Assembly (NCBI RefSeq): GCF_954871325.1
Contig: NC_088775.1
Span: 1,163,473 to 1,227,472, forward strand
Direction of reading: 5' to 3'
Source: Gordionus sp. m RMFG-2023
Taxonomy: Eukaryota > Nematomorpha > Gordioida > Chordodea > Parachordodidae
Length of the DNA: 64,000 nt
Of the stretch, positions 33,415 to 44,865 are shown piece by piece. Numbering within the stretch: the stretch's first letter is position 1; each line of letters opens with the position of its first letter. The translations under genes and the position numbers were made by a program. The notes under the pieces are model-generated. The model made no database searches. It saw only the letters and a program-made list of their open reading frames with translations, and had not been told where the DNA came from.

Positions 33415-36012
33415 AATTTTTTGAAACCCAAAAAATTTAAAGAATTAAATGAAAACCCCAGTTCTTTCTAGGATCCCTATAGCCGCCCGAGAGTCTATCT
33501 CAAGGTTCCTCACGTCACTTATAAATAATTTGAATTCGGATTTCTCCTCACTACCCTTATGGTTAGACCTGGTTAGTTTTTGTTTTCGAGTCCTAGTTAA
33601 ACCCAAAAATAAAATAAATAACTTATCTGCCTTAATTAAGGAAAAAGTTTCCAATTTTGGAAATACAATTATCGATGAATTTTCTCCTTCTTACGCTTTA
33701 AACCCCAACTCCTTCCGTCACAAATTGATCTCCGAAAAACTAGATCTTGGAGATATTAGCGGTGCGGCCCGAATATTGTCTTCCGATGACTCTATTTCAC
33801 CTATCAACCTTACCATATTTAAACAACTTCTTGAAAAACATCCACGAGGGTCCCCTTTTAACATCCACCCGCATGCCTCCTCCCCTATTCCCTTTACCTG
33901 TGACGAAGTACTTAAGTGCTTAAAGTCCTTTAAAAAAAGGGACGACAGGTGGGTTGGACGGCTTCAGACCTGGTTTCTTTGTGGAGCTAATTCAATGCTC
34001 TGATAGTGGTTTCATCGACCCTTTGTTGAAAGCATTAACCGAACTGTGCAATAATATCCTCGTACACGAAGTTCCCCTTTGCATTCGTCCTATTATTTTT
34101 GGCGCCCGTCTTGTCTCCTTGACCAAACCGGATGGCGGCGTTAGACCCATAGCCATAGGGTCATTCTTTCGTCGTTTAGTCGCCAAGGCTATTGTAAATA
34201 GGATTCGGCCTAAGGCCAGTTCCTTCTTATTTCCTTCACAGTTAGGATTTGGAGTGAGAGGTGGGTGTGAAGTGGCCTCACATGTTGCGCGTATTTTTAT
34301 AAATACTGAGGCCGATAAGGTTTTCTGCAAGTTAGACTTCAGAAATGCCTTCAACACCATCCATAGGAGGGCATTCTTACCATCTTTTTTACACCATTTC
34401 CCAAAATATGGGAATTTCCTTAATTCCTGTTATGGATTCCCTTCGTTACTCAAATTCGGGGAATTTTCCATATCCTCCGAAGAGGGGATACAGCAAGGTG
34501 ATCCTCTAGGCCCCCTGCTCTTTACTATGGGGATTCATGATTTGATCAAAAATTTAAAGTCTAATTTCCAATTAGACCTTAATTTATGGTATCTCGACGA
34601 TGGCTCTTTTGGCGGTTCTTTATCCAATGTTATGTCGGCCATAGAGTACGTTGAAATGGAAGCCTCGAAAATTGGTCTTTCCCTAAATAGGAAAAAGTGT
34701 GAAATTTCCTCCCTCAACAATAAGGATTTTATTCCTCCCTTAGATTTTACAATCATTCCGCACGAGGAACTCTGTCTTTTAGGTTCCCCTATCGGTTTTT
34801 CAACCTCCTTTTGTCAAAAAACTTTTGACGATTTGATCCAGTCCCTTTCCAATTCACTCAAGAATCTTCCTCATCTCCCCAAGCATCAGTTCTTCTTTCT
34901 CACCAAAAAATGTCTTTTTCTACCTAAATTCTTACATTTATTTAAATCTTCCACCGTTTTCCAGTACAATACTCTCCTTAAGGTCTTCGAATTAAAATTT
35001 AAACATTTTATCGAATCCCTTTTAGGCTTAAATTTTTCCGATTTCAATTGGTCCCTCGCCTCTATGCCCGCTTACCGGGGTGGACTGGGATTGTCACCCC
35101 CTTCCTTATGGCAATTGCGTGTTTTCTTTCATCTCGAATATCCTTCGCCGATTCTATTTCCTCGCTTATCGAGTTGGACGATCCCCTTCTATCTTCAGCT
35201 AAACAAGAGTGGCTTACTCTAATCACCCAAGGCTCCGAGCAGCCAATTTCCTGTCATCTAAAGAGCTTCCTGGTCCCTATGCTTCAATGCTCGTTTGAAA
35301 AACTTTGTATGTATCCTGAGCTAACTAACCTTCAACTGCTCAGAAACGCAAAAAAAAACTCTAACGGCCATGAATGGCTAGACGCGATTCCGGTAAAAAG
35401 GAAACGTTACTCACAGACGATGAGTTTCAAACTGCCATTGGCCATAGGCTTGGTTGCCTTATCCCTTCTGTGGACACCTGTGCTGCCTGTCACAAACAGG
35501 TTGATACTTTCTCTAGACATTGTTTCTCGTGCCTCAAAGTCAGTGGCCATTTCCTGAGGCACGACAACCTTTATAGGTTAATCGGCAAAGCCTTGATTTC
35601 GGCCGGTTTCCCCAATAGCTTGGAGCCATTGGGTCTCCTAAATGCTGACGGTAAGCGCCCTGACGGCATGTCTTTAACGTCTTGGCACGGCGGCAAAAGA
35701 CTTGTCTGGGACGTCTCTTGTGTTACCTCCTTTCCGGCTAACGGAAATACCGACCCCTTGGAACTACAAGAAACCAATAAGATTAATAAATATAGATTCC
35801 TCCCTAACTCTTTTATATTTATTCCCCTAATTTTTAGCGTCCTTGGAAACCCCGGTCCCCAATCCCTAAAGTTCTTAAATCAATTGGGTAGAAGAATTTC
35901 GTTAAGGACAGGGGTTAAAAACGAGTCCCTATCTCTTAAACAAAAAGTCCAATTTGAAATCCTAAAGGGGAACTACAAATGTTTCTTCGAAACACTCCCA
36001 TTTCCCTCCTAG
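33415..36012 (+). mobile_element. RLE-type non-LTR retrotransposon (LINE), nearly complete ORF
   Basis: Reverse transcriptase: LTKPDGGVRPIAIGSFFRRL, GVRGGCEVASHVAR, KLDFRNAFNTIHRRAF, SSEEGIQQGDPLGPLLF and the active-site box WYLDDG. The C-terminal part has a CCHC knuckle (CAACHKQVDTFSRHCFSC), then KRPDGMSLTSWHGGKRLVWD, the PD...D layout of the restriction-like endonuclease used by R2, R4 and related LINEs. The frame moves three times by one base, each at a homopolymer: near 33935 in an A/G run, near 35095 in CCCCC, and near 35395 in AAAAA. Otherwise the reading is uninterrupted from 33449 to the stop at 36010. The upstream part is probably 5'-truncated. In the family the endonuclease nicks target DNA and the RT copies the RNA in place. 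The frameshifts may be genuine decay or assembly errors. Confidence 0.9.
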
Positions 36013-36557
36013 TTTATCAAATATAGTCATTTGTTTTATATTAAAAACCTTTTTGTTAATTTTATATATATTTTGCATGGCAACTCTATTTAGATTTTAA
36101 CCACAAAAAAAATATTTTTTCGTTATAATTAAACGTTTATGTTTTAATATATATATATTTTTTTTCCGAGTATGTACTATATTTCTTTTTTTGTACAATA
36201 ATACAAATTTCTCTAAACAAAAATAACTTATATTGTAAAAAAAACACAACAATAGTTATATTCGGTTTTATATCATAACTTTTTATGATTTATTTTCTTC
36301 CCTATTAATTAATTATAAAAACATTTTTATTCATTTCAAAATTATTAAAATATAAATAATAAATTATTTATTTAATTTTTTCTTTTTTTGCACCGAAAAA
36401 TGATAAGATATCACGATTATTTGATATGAGCAGACAGCCTGTCAAAGAATGACGGGGTGTCAGGATCTTATCCTTAATTTGCTGATTGGTTGAATCCTCC
36501 GAATAATCCCCCTTTTTAGTTGATGATTCATACATCAACCTAAGATCAAAAAAAAAT
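36013..36557. other. LINE 3' UTR and flank
   Basis: AT-rich after the stop codon. The 3' end of the LINE is not definable. From about 36430 the composition changes toward that of the rRNA-like block. Confidence 0.45.
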
Positions 36558-36674
36558 GGCGGTTCCTCTCGTACTGAAAAAGATTACTAATAGCAGCGAT
36601 GAGTCACCAGTAGGGTAAAACTGGCCTGTCTCATGTCGGTCTAAACCCAGCTCACGTTTTCCTATTAATGGGTT
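36558..36674 (-). pseudogene. 28S rRNA fragment (sarcin-ricin loop side)
   Basis: Words of the reverse complement of large-subunit rRNA appear in correct order: GGTTCCTCTCGTACT, CAGTAGGGTAAAACT, CCTGTCTCATGTCGGTCTAA and ACCCAGCTCACGTT, then CCTATTAATGGGTT. Several positions differ from the near-universal sequence, and the match stops on both sides. It is a diverged fragment rather than a working rRNA gene, unless this lineage has highly derived rRNA. Confidence 0.75.
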
Positions 36675-36903
36675 CTCCTTTATTTTTTTTTTGATTTATA
36701 CTGATTTATCCATCATCGAAAATAAACATGATTCCCCGTCACATTGTCACCCGAGCTTCCGTTAGTCAGTATCGCTGTCCGCTCCCCATCGCGTGAAGAT
36801 GTTGAGATGGATTCTAGGGTGGCAAAGAAAGAAAGAAATAAAAGAGAGACAAAGATATGAAAATATAATAATTGTTAAGCAAGCTTTGGAAAAAAATATT
36901 ATA

Positions 36904-37075
36904 CATTAGTGATCTGCATCGGACCTAATTTTTCAAGACCGGCCAGGCCCAAAATTTTTTGAAAATAGTTTAGCCGACCCGGCCCTAACCCGAAATTTTT
37001 TTTAAAAAATATTAGGTCCGGCCCGAAGCCCGTTCGGGCCGGGTACCAGGCCGGGCCTTATTTAGTTGACAGCTC
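36904..37075. repeat. GC-rich CCGGGC repeat (family C), copy
   Basis: It starts AGTGATCTGCATCGGACC, a typical hAT MITE tip, and contains GACCGGCCAGGCCC and GGGCCGGGTACCAGGCCGGG. Confidence 0.6.
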
Positions 37076-37219
37076 GACTACACTTCCATGACTTGTCGCA
37101 CTTTTTCACAAAATGTGACAATTTTTCTGTGACATGGTATATATGTAGATTAAATTAATTTCAATAAATTTGGGAGTGAATAAAAATTTTTATAATTTTG
37201 AGAGAAAGTGAAGTGCGAC

Positions 37220-37400
37220 GCTAATGTTGTTAAAAAGCCTTATTTGAGGCGATTTTTTAAGTAGCTCCGATTAAGATTCTAACCAAATGAATGTGCTTGG
37301 AGATTAGGCTAAATAGATTTCCATAACTTTTTCTGTCTTCTATTAGCAAAATATTCAGGGCATAATGCATAGTATTATTTTGGTTAAAGAATTGTATAGT
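37220..37400. mobile_element. Family B MITE relic
   Basis: AATGTTGTTAAAAAGCC, TTGAGGCGATTTTTTAAG and AGCAAAATATTCAGGGC match family B loosely. Confidence 0.45.
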
Positions 37401-37925
37401 CCCGTGATTGTAAAATAACATTTAAATGTTTATATTTTTTTTTACTGTCTGTCTGAGGCGTTAATTTTATATCATATCATATTATGCTATGTTAAATTGA
37501 TCTTAATTATGTATTATATTTGACTTTTCTTATAGCTACCTAAATTGAAATTAACATTATGAAACTTTTATATATATATATAAAATATAAAAATCTTTAT
37601 TTATGAAAACATTAATTTTTTGGATAAATAAAATTGCTTTGCAAAATAAAATAAAAAATCCCTAAGTCACGTGATTAATTCTATCTTATCAATTCCGAAC
37701 ATTCCCGATCAATTACTACCACACTCCAGCAACCTAATCCCAACAAAGATCTCAATGTGGGGGGAAGGGGGGGGGGGTCTTTTTTAAAAATACACCAAGC
37801 TTCATTTGTAAACAACACTACTTGTGGCCGGGTGAATTAGCGTAGCCGGCATACAGATCCAGAGATCTAATGATTCATAAAGTTCACAGCAACGAATAAA
37901 CAAATTCTCAGGATATTTTTATACT
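37401..37925. other. Intergenic
   Basis: AT-rich with a G-rich patch at 37757-37778. No gene is seen. Confidence 0.4.
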
Positions 37926-37926
37926 A

Positions 37927-38240
37927 CAAGAGATCTGCGACCGGAACTCGGGCGGGGCCGGGCTTAATATTTTTCAAAAAAATGGCCGGGTCGGGTCGGG
38001 TCGGGTCGGGTCGGGTTTTAGAAATTTATCGAATTTAGGTTAGAATTTTTTATGTAATAAAAATATGTGATATTTTTTATAGAAAGTAGACGCCACATAA
38101 CATATGTCGTTTATTTTGAGTAATTGTAAAAAATAATAAATTTGGTCCGGGGCATTTCGGGCCGGGCCGTGCCGGGCAAAACTCTATAATAAAATTTAGG
38201 GTCGGGCAGGGCTTGAACAATTAGGCCCGGTGCAGATCAC
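37927..38240. mobile_element. GC-rich hAT-like MITE (family C), longest copy
   Basis: The inverted ends are AGAGATCTGCGACCGG and CCGGTGCAGATCA. Inside are GGGCGGGGCCGGGC, a five-fold GGGTC repeat (37985-38017) and GGGCCGGGCCGTGCCGGGC. The ends match those of the 36904 copy. Confidence 0.7.
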
Positions 38241-38339
38241 ATGTTATAACTCTTAGGAATCATATTATTATATAAATTTTTTTTTTACATCGCGATTATT
38301 GTAATTGTTTTTCCCGATTTTAAATCATTTTTTTTTTGA

Positions 38340-38445
38340 GCGCGTTTTTAGAAAAATTTTAAAAATAAAGGATTTTATACCGGAAATGTATGCCATTCAT
38401 GTTTGGAATGCCTACCTGACCCTATGAATTTCAGAACAACTTTTT
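38340..38445 (-). repeat. Family D repeat copy
   Basis: ACCGGAAATGTATGCC, CATGTTTGGAATGCC and CCTATGAATTTCAGA follow the family order, reversed. Confidence 0.55.
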
Positions 38446-38466
38446 CCAAGAACTTTTAAAAAAACT

Positions 38467-38813
38467 TAGTGTTGTTAAATTATACCTAACACTGGCCATC
38501 TCTAGCCTGGTTTAGTCGAGCTTTTAGCCTAAAAAAAAACTAAATTAAGCCTGCAAGTTGAGTCTCAACTTGAAGATTGATTAGAATATTTTTGAGAATT
38601 AATACCAGAGTTGTTAAAAGATACTTTTTTAAATGGATCTAGATACAGATACATCGTCTAAAATAATATTTAGACACAGATATTTTAATCATCTATATAC
38701 AGATACCACATTTTTATATCTAGATACTTGTATCTAGATCCTTTAACAACTCTGATAAACACATAGCTACGCTGTTTTATAGTTGATTAACGTTAGGTAA
38801 TTTAACAGCACTA
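38467..38813. mobile_element. hAT-like MITE interrupted by a family A MITE
   Basis: The ends are TAGTGTTGTTAAATTA and TAATTTAACAGCACTA. The body (CTCAACTTGAAGATTGATTA) matches the 12400-12561 element. A complete family A MITE (38606-38754) sits inside it. Confidence 0.75.
38606..38754. mobile_element. hAT-like MITE (family A, copy 2), nested
   Basis: The TIRs are CAGAGTTGTTAAAAGATAC and GATCCTTTAACAACTCTG. Flanks ATTAATAC and ATAAACAC may be an 8-bp target duplication with two mismatches. Confidence 0.8.
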
Positions 38814-38929
38814 TAAAAAAAACTTTTTAAAAATTAATATAATTTATATTTAAATTTCTTCCATAATAATTTTTTTTTATATATAAATTAATTAATGGCT
38901 TAAAAGTTCATCCGTAAAGAAATTATCTA

Positions 38930-39300
38930 CGATTCATAAGACACGTATTCTAAACATGCTGGAATAACGCATTTCCGGCAAAATCAAATTTTTAAATTTA
39001 AAAAAGCGTGTTCAAAAAAATGGATATAAAGTTGAAAAAAGTAACACCTTGACGCTGCCTATTTACCCTGTAGATTTCAGCCAATTTCAGGCCATAGACA
39101 TTTGGATATTTTTTTTTAAAAATTTAATATGGAAAAATCCATATAAAATTTAATATAAATTAGAAGTAAGTTCTAAAGTTCATTGCTGAAATTGGCTGAA
39201 ATTTCTAGGGCGAATACTCTAACACATGCTAGAATACATTTCCGGTGAAATTGGATTTAAAATTTTTTTTTAAATCGCCCTCGATAAAGGATTCAAAATC
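38930..39300. repeat. Two family D copies, partly inverted
   Basis: ATTCTAAACATGCTGGAATA with GCATTTCCGG near 38950-38985 and ACATGCTAGAATACATTTCC near 39222-39245. Between them lie ATTTCAGCCAATTTCAGG and GAAATTGGCTGAAATTTC, a small inverted pair. Confidence 0.6.
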
Positions 39301-40550
39301 AGGAGATTCCGAAATCCCCATACGACACAATACTAAAATTAGAATAACATAAAGATAAAATATTACAAGGTTTTTTATAATATGCAAATATGGATAGTCA
39401 AATTTTAGTTGTGGCGTGAATGTATGAAATTTAATTTTACGATACTATTTAATGACCAAATATATATTTCAGAGAACTGCAGAGGTACCAGGCCCGGGTT
39501 CATTTTTTTTTTAAAAAATTTTCAGGCCCGGCCCTGATTTTTTTTTAAAATATATTTTATTTATTTTTGATTTTTACAGCTAATTAATGGCGATTTCAAA
39601 TATTTGGTTTAAAAATATACGGCCCAACCCGCCTTCAAACATATGTTTTTTTTTAAATTATAATTCTCCTTTAAACTACTCGTTTTTGTTTTTGTAAATC
39701 AAAAATTTAAATTATTTTTTCTTTATTCTTGAACCACACTAATTCTAATTGTGGATGACATTATATTAGTTACAAATTTTTTATTATTAAAAAGATCTAA
39801 TTTCATCTAATAATTTTCAGTGAAAACTAAAATATATAAAAATGATTATCACAATTTCGCCCAATATTATGTCCAATGCTTTAGAAAATAACAATATTAA
39901 TAATTTTTTTAACTTAATATTTAATAGGAAATAAAAATTATATTTAACTAGTCCGTTGTAAATCAAGATTAATTTTTTCACAATTTTTTAAAATTTATTA
40001 AATATATCTCCGAAAGAGGGCGTTAAATATATAAATATTAAAATTAATCATATGATAGTCCATTCGAATTGATTATTGTTTACTTTTTTTGTGTGACGAA
40101 AATTTATGTGAAAAACCTAAAAATATTAAATTTTTAAAAAAATGATAAAAAATTTTTAAAAATATTATGATTCGATCTATACCCGACTAGAAAAGAGTGA
40201 TGAACTTAGGATGGAAAATCCTAAGTGGCTGGGAAGTAAGATTTAAGGGTTTCTATTTTTTGGCCTTCTTCTACTGACCCTAACCCCTGAAACCTGCACT
40301 AATTTTGGTTAGCATTGCTGGCGTTTTCCATTGAAAAAAAATCTATAGTTTAGTTTTGTGTAACGTATTTTTACGTGCTAAATATTATTCTAAAATATAT
40401 ATTTTACGATATATTGTCATTTGATCGAAAGCCGAATAAAACCGGTCGCTTACTAAGTATTTGATGGGCCAACATTGTTATAATTAATGATTGAAAAATG
40501 TTCGTTATTTGTGCTTTAGGTCACTTTTAATTACCTGTAAAATGGGAGAT
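39301..40550. other. Intergenic, AT-rich, with a family C fragment
   Basis: CCAGGCCCGGGTTC and CAGGCCCGGCCCTG (39490-39540) belong to a family C copy starting AGAACTGCAGAGG. The rest is unassigned. Confidence 0.45.
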
Positions 40551-40554
40551 GATA

Positions 40555-40615
40555 GACCTTCGCCAAATGGGCAAGTTAATATTCGGGCCGGGCCGGGCCG
40601 GGCCGGGTTCGAACC
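40555..40615. repeat. Family C fragment with a GGGCC run
   Basis: A fourfold GGGCC array followed by GGGTTCGAACC. Confidence 0.6.
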
Positions 40616-40731
40616 GGCAATATTTTTTGATCAAGAAAATGGATGTATAAATAATATGGTGAAATAAATATTCAATTACCTCCGAAATGTAAATAAAAGA
40701 GGTAGATCGTTCCATTAGAATTTACAGTATT

Positions 40732-40780
40732 GGATTAGGATCAGGGTTAGAGTTAGGGTTAGGATTAGGGTTAGAGTTTA
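40732..40780. repeat. Short telomere-like TTAGGG patch
   Basis: About seven degenerate repeats: GGTTAGAGTTAGGGTTAGGA, then TTAGGGTTAGAG. TTAGGG is the ancestral animal telomere repeat. Its position inside the window makes it interstitial. Confidence 0.7.
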
Positions 40781-41107
40781 CATTGACTTTATTTATTGTT
40801 AATAGTAAGTTATAGAAAAGGCATTCAATTTCAACAAAAAAAAAATCAAATAAATAAAAAGTCAAAATTTCATAGACACAAGTGATTTAACTACAACATA
40901 CGGTGTTGGCTATCAAGAATAGGGATCTTAATTCCCAAAACTTTGTTGGCCCGAAAATAGTTGTTCTTTAATTAGATGATAAAAAAAAATCTTCTTTATG
41001 TCCTGTTGAAGGATCTTCAAGTGGAACTAGTAGACTTTGTACTCTCAGACTCAAAGTTAGAAAATTGTAAGAGATTTTTTTTTAATTCTTAAAAATCATG
41101 ATTAATT

Positions 41108-41484
<377 letters not shown>

Positions 41485-42315
41485 CCCCTCTTGCAATTAA
41501 ATTTCAATATGTATGAAATTAAAATAAAATCATACTTTGTTTACCCCCCCCCCTTTATTGTATATTTAAAAATAATAATAACTCGTTTCATTTCACTGTA
41601 ATCAGGAATTATGAAGGGGACAAATATTTGTTTATAAAAAATAATAAATATACATACAACTAAAATAAATATATCTTTTTAATTTTTTATCAATTTTTAA
41701 TTATATATTATTTTAAAAAAAAATAGAGGAAAATCACTGAAAACTGAAATTTTTAAAATTTTTTTTATTATTAAGAAAATAATAAATATCCTATTACTAT
41801 TGTTTTGATTGGATATTGGTGGAAATTCAGAGTTTTTTTAGCTCACTAACCGCTATCGCGTAAGAAATTAGTATAAATTCCTCGATGTTAACGGATTTTC
41901 TTCGGGCAAGCACCCTGAAGATTGAGTCGAGTTAGCTTTTATTAAAGCTAATGCCCAATTATTATCAAATTACACAAATTTTATCATATTGACAAGCGGG
42001 GAAATCAGCTTGTCTTGGACGTAGGAATTGATAGGAATTACTAGGGGTATTTTGAAGTCTGTTGAAGGGAATTGCTTTGTATAAAGTATTTTTGAACTAG
42101 GAATTTGATTTTAACTCTAAGATTTTAATATGATTCTAATAATATCCAAAAAAAGTTAACTAGTAATATCTTTTTTTTTATAGCTTTATGTGTAAATAAA
42201 AATCAATCACGATTATATAAAACATGGCTGCAAAACTCATATTAACAATTTTAAAAGTAGTATAAATTGAGTGATAATCTTCGAAATAAGACGGAACAAA
42301 ATGATGCTTGGTTAA
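41485..42315. other. Intergenic, AT-rich
   Basis: A C-run lies at 41546-41554. No gene is seen. Confidence 0.4.
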
Positions 42316-42499
42316 TAGTGTTGTTAAACGGCTCGTTTTGAGCCGATTTGCTAACTCAGTATTTTAGCCAGAAAATAGCCCGTAAGCCTCGAGATTTCGA
42401 TAGTATATGTTCTAGAACTTTGTTCTCTTTCTATGAGCAAAAATCTTCAGGGCTTGTGTAATATTTTTCTGAGTATTGAGTTGCCGTTTAACAAAACTA
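42316..42499. mobile_element. Family B MITE
   Basis: The left end is TAGTGTTGTTAAACGGC, the right end GCCGTTTAACAAAACTA. The body has GAGCCGATTTGCTAACTCAG and AATCTTCAGGGC. No clear target duplication. Confidence 0.75.
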
Positions 42500-42526
42500 A
42501 TTTATAACCGAACCCCCATCTCTCCC

Positions 42527-42564
42527 ACCCCCCCCCCCCCCCTCCCCCCCACCTCCCCCCCCCC
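42527..42564. repeat. Poly-C tract
   Basis: Runs of C broken by single T and A bases. On the minus strand this is a G-rich tract. Confidence 0.9.
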
Positions 42565-43118
42565 TAAATAAAAACGATCCAAAAGTGTTCTCAATATCTC
42601 ATTCAAGCTCCATATGGTCGAATTTAAGAAACTAATGTTATCAAATATATTTGCCCTAACATACATTTTCTAACATTAGAAAAAAGAAGAAAAAAAAATC
42701 AATACTTGTTTTAAAAAATTAGCGATGAAAATTAAACAAATCCGACCAGAAAGTTCGAATCTAATTCTGAACTAGGATGGTTATAGCAGGAATTCATCGC
42801 TCGGATAACCAACATGATAACCCATTTTATAATCTTTTTTGGGGGGTAATTTCTAATCCCTAAGTGGTCCAGATTAAAAATTGATTTAAACAAGCTGAAT
42901 TGCTGTTTCACTTGACCCCGGGTCTGAACTCCGGGTTCGTGGTCAGGGCAGACCTGAGCACAAGATTGGGTCGTAAAATTTTAAGACTAATTAAACTAAC
43001 TCCAACTATTTTCACGGTCTTTCGGTCTCAATTTAGAAAAATAGGATAAAAAAATCGAAATTTAGATATTGATGTAAGGCAAGAGATGATTCTAAATTAC
43101 TATGTTGTTAGAGGTAAT
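42565..43118. other. Intergenic
   Basis: No gene or named repeat is seen. Confidence 0.4.
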
Positions 43119-43567
43119 CAGTGTTGTTAAAATAGCGCGCTACTATAGCGGGCTACTTTTTTTAGAAAATAGCGATGGCGGTAGCTCGCTACTTTCAATT
43201 CTACATAATAAATGCATCTAAAAATTATTAAAATATATTTTTTTTTATTAAATCTAAAAATTATAATCCTTATATTTAATTTAATTTTGAAATTTAAATT
43301 TATATTTACAAAATATACATTATAAATCTAGTTATCATTATAAATCTAGTTATTAAAACTGTGTGAGATTGTTGAAGATAGCGAAATTTCTTTGGGGAAA
43401 ATGAGAAAAAATATAGATTATCCTTTCTCAAATTCAAAAAATACTTTAATCTTTGAAGAAAAAATTACTACTGGATATTGGTTTCGATGCAAGATGTGTC
43501 TCAAAATTTTATCCTGAAATCATACAAGCAGCTTTAATTTGAAAAAAAACATTTAAAGGTAATATAT
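43119..43567 (+). pseudogene. hAT transposon 5' part with BED-finger remnant
   Basis: The left tip reads CAGTGTTGTTAAAATAGC, followed by repeated GCGCGCTAC, GCGGGCTAC and TAGCTCGCTAC words. From about 43400 the plus strand reads NIDYPFSNSKNTLIFEEKIT and YWFRCKMCLKILS, a stop, then NHTSSFNLKK. This is the CxxC...H layout of a BED zinc finger at the start of hAT transposases. The frame is broken by a stop between the Cys pair and the His region, and the remaining transposase is missing: the duplicated block A begins here. Confidence 0.6.
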
Positions 43568-44295
43568 TAAACAAATTAAATATAATGTGTAGGCCAATCC
43601 TTAATTTTTAAAATAAATTTAAATCAAAGGACCAATCATTTTTTTTATATATATTCATAAATTTTATCTAAATTATTGTAAAACATTTTAAAATAGTTAT
43701 TTTCAATCATTTTTATATACTCATCATCTTCTACATAATTTTTATTCTAAGTATTATACTGTTATAATTTTAGACTGTTCACACCTCGAATTATAAATAG
43801 ATCAATGATACATATAATACCTAGAATGACGTTTCTTTCATTAAAATGCATTTTTAAGCGTAGTTAAAAAGTAAATCAGCTGGACCCGCCATTTTGGTTT
43901 CACATATGGTAATTATTCTCATGTTAAAAACTACTATTAAATGGATGACTTGCTTTCCTTACTATCTCGATGATCCGGTAATTCATTAATAAAGTTTGCG
44001 TCAGATATAGGAATAAATTAGGCTCTCGTTTAAAATTTTAAATAATGATCAGTGTAACCAAGATGGCGTCTTCAGCTGATTTGCATTGATGTACACTTTT
44101 AGGTAATAAATGTCATTGAAAGAGATTGAAAAATATGTCAAAAGTTTTTGGGTAATGGAAGAAGATACATCCACTTCTCAAATCAAATTTAATTCAACAA
44201 ATTTAAGCAATTTTGATTAATCAAATAAATGGTGTACGTCAAAAATTAACTGACAGAGTAATAGTGAATTTTATAATAGATAGCGTTCAACCATT
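43568..44295. repeat. Segmental duplication, copy A left part
   Basis: Matches 56236-56945 nearly base for base, including a family E element (43803-44118 here). It stops at AGCGTTCAACCATT, where copy A has a 5.5-kb insert while copy B continues directly into the second part. Confidence 0.88.
43803..44118. mobile_element. TIR element (family E, copy 3)
   Basis: It starts CAATGATACATATAATACCT and ends AATGTCATTG. The arms carry AATCAGCTGGACCCGCCATT and GATGGCGTCTTCAGCTGATT. Flanks AAATAGAT and AAAGAGAT form a probable 8-bp target duplication with one mismatch. Confidence 0.82.
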
Positions 44296-44865
44296 ATGGC
44301 CGCCATATCTGAAGCGAGGAAATATTAAAAGTGCAATTTAAATATCAAAATTCCAAAAACCAATGTATACTTTCAGAAAAGTATTGTAAAGCTACTACTA
44401 AATTATTATCATCTTAGTTTTCCAAATTTTTCAGTTACTTATCAAATTCTAATTATTACAATGATATTCAAAACATCATATTTTAAGTATTACAATGATA
44501 TTCAAAACATCAAATTTTAAGTATTACAATGATAAACAAAACATCAAATTTCTGATATAATTAGTAATGTGTAATAATTATTGCCATTCAGCCTGACTCT
44601 TTATAAACAATACTGGGTTTTGTCAACTTTACAATCTCTACTCACATACCCTCAAACTTGTAACAAGCAATTTTGTAACATCACTTTAAATATTCATAAT
44701 CCTATATATATAGTTTTGCTAAGAATTTTAATTTTTATAATACAAATATTCTTATGTTAAAAAATAATATAAAACAATGTCAACAATTTGCAACATCTGT
44801 GCTTAACTAATGAAAGTGACAAAGGGTAATCTTTTATACAAACATAGTTACAAAGGGTCAACATG

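Noticed and set aside
40732-40780. True chromosome end
   Set aside because: Only about seven degenerate repeats, with normal sequence on both sides.
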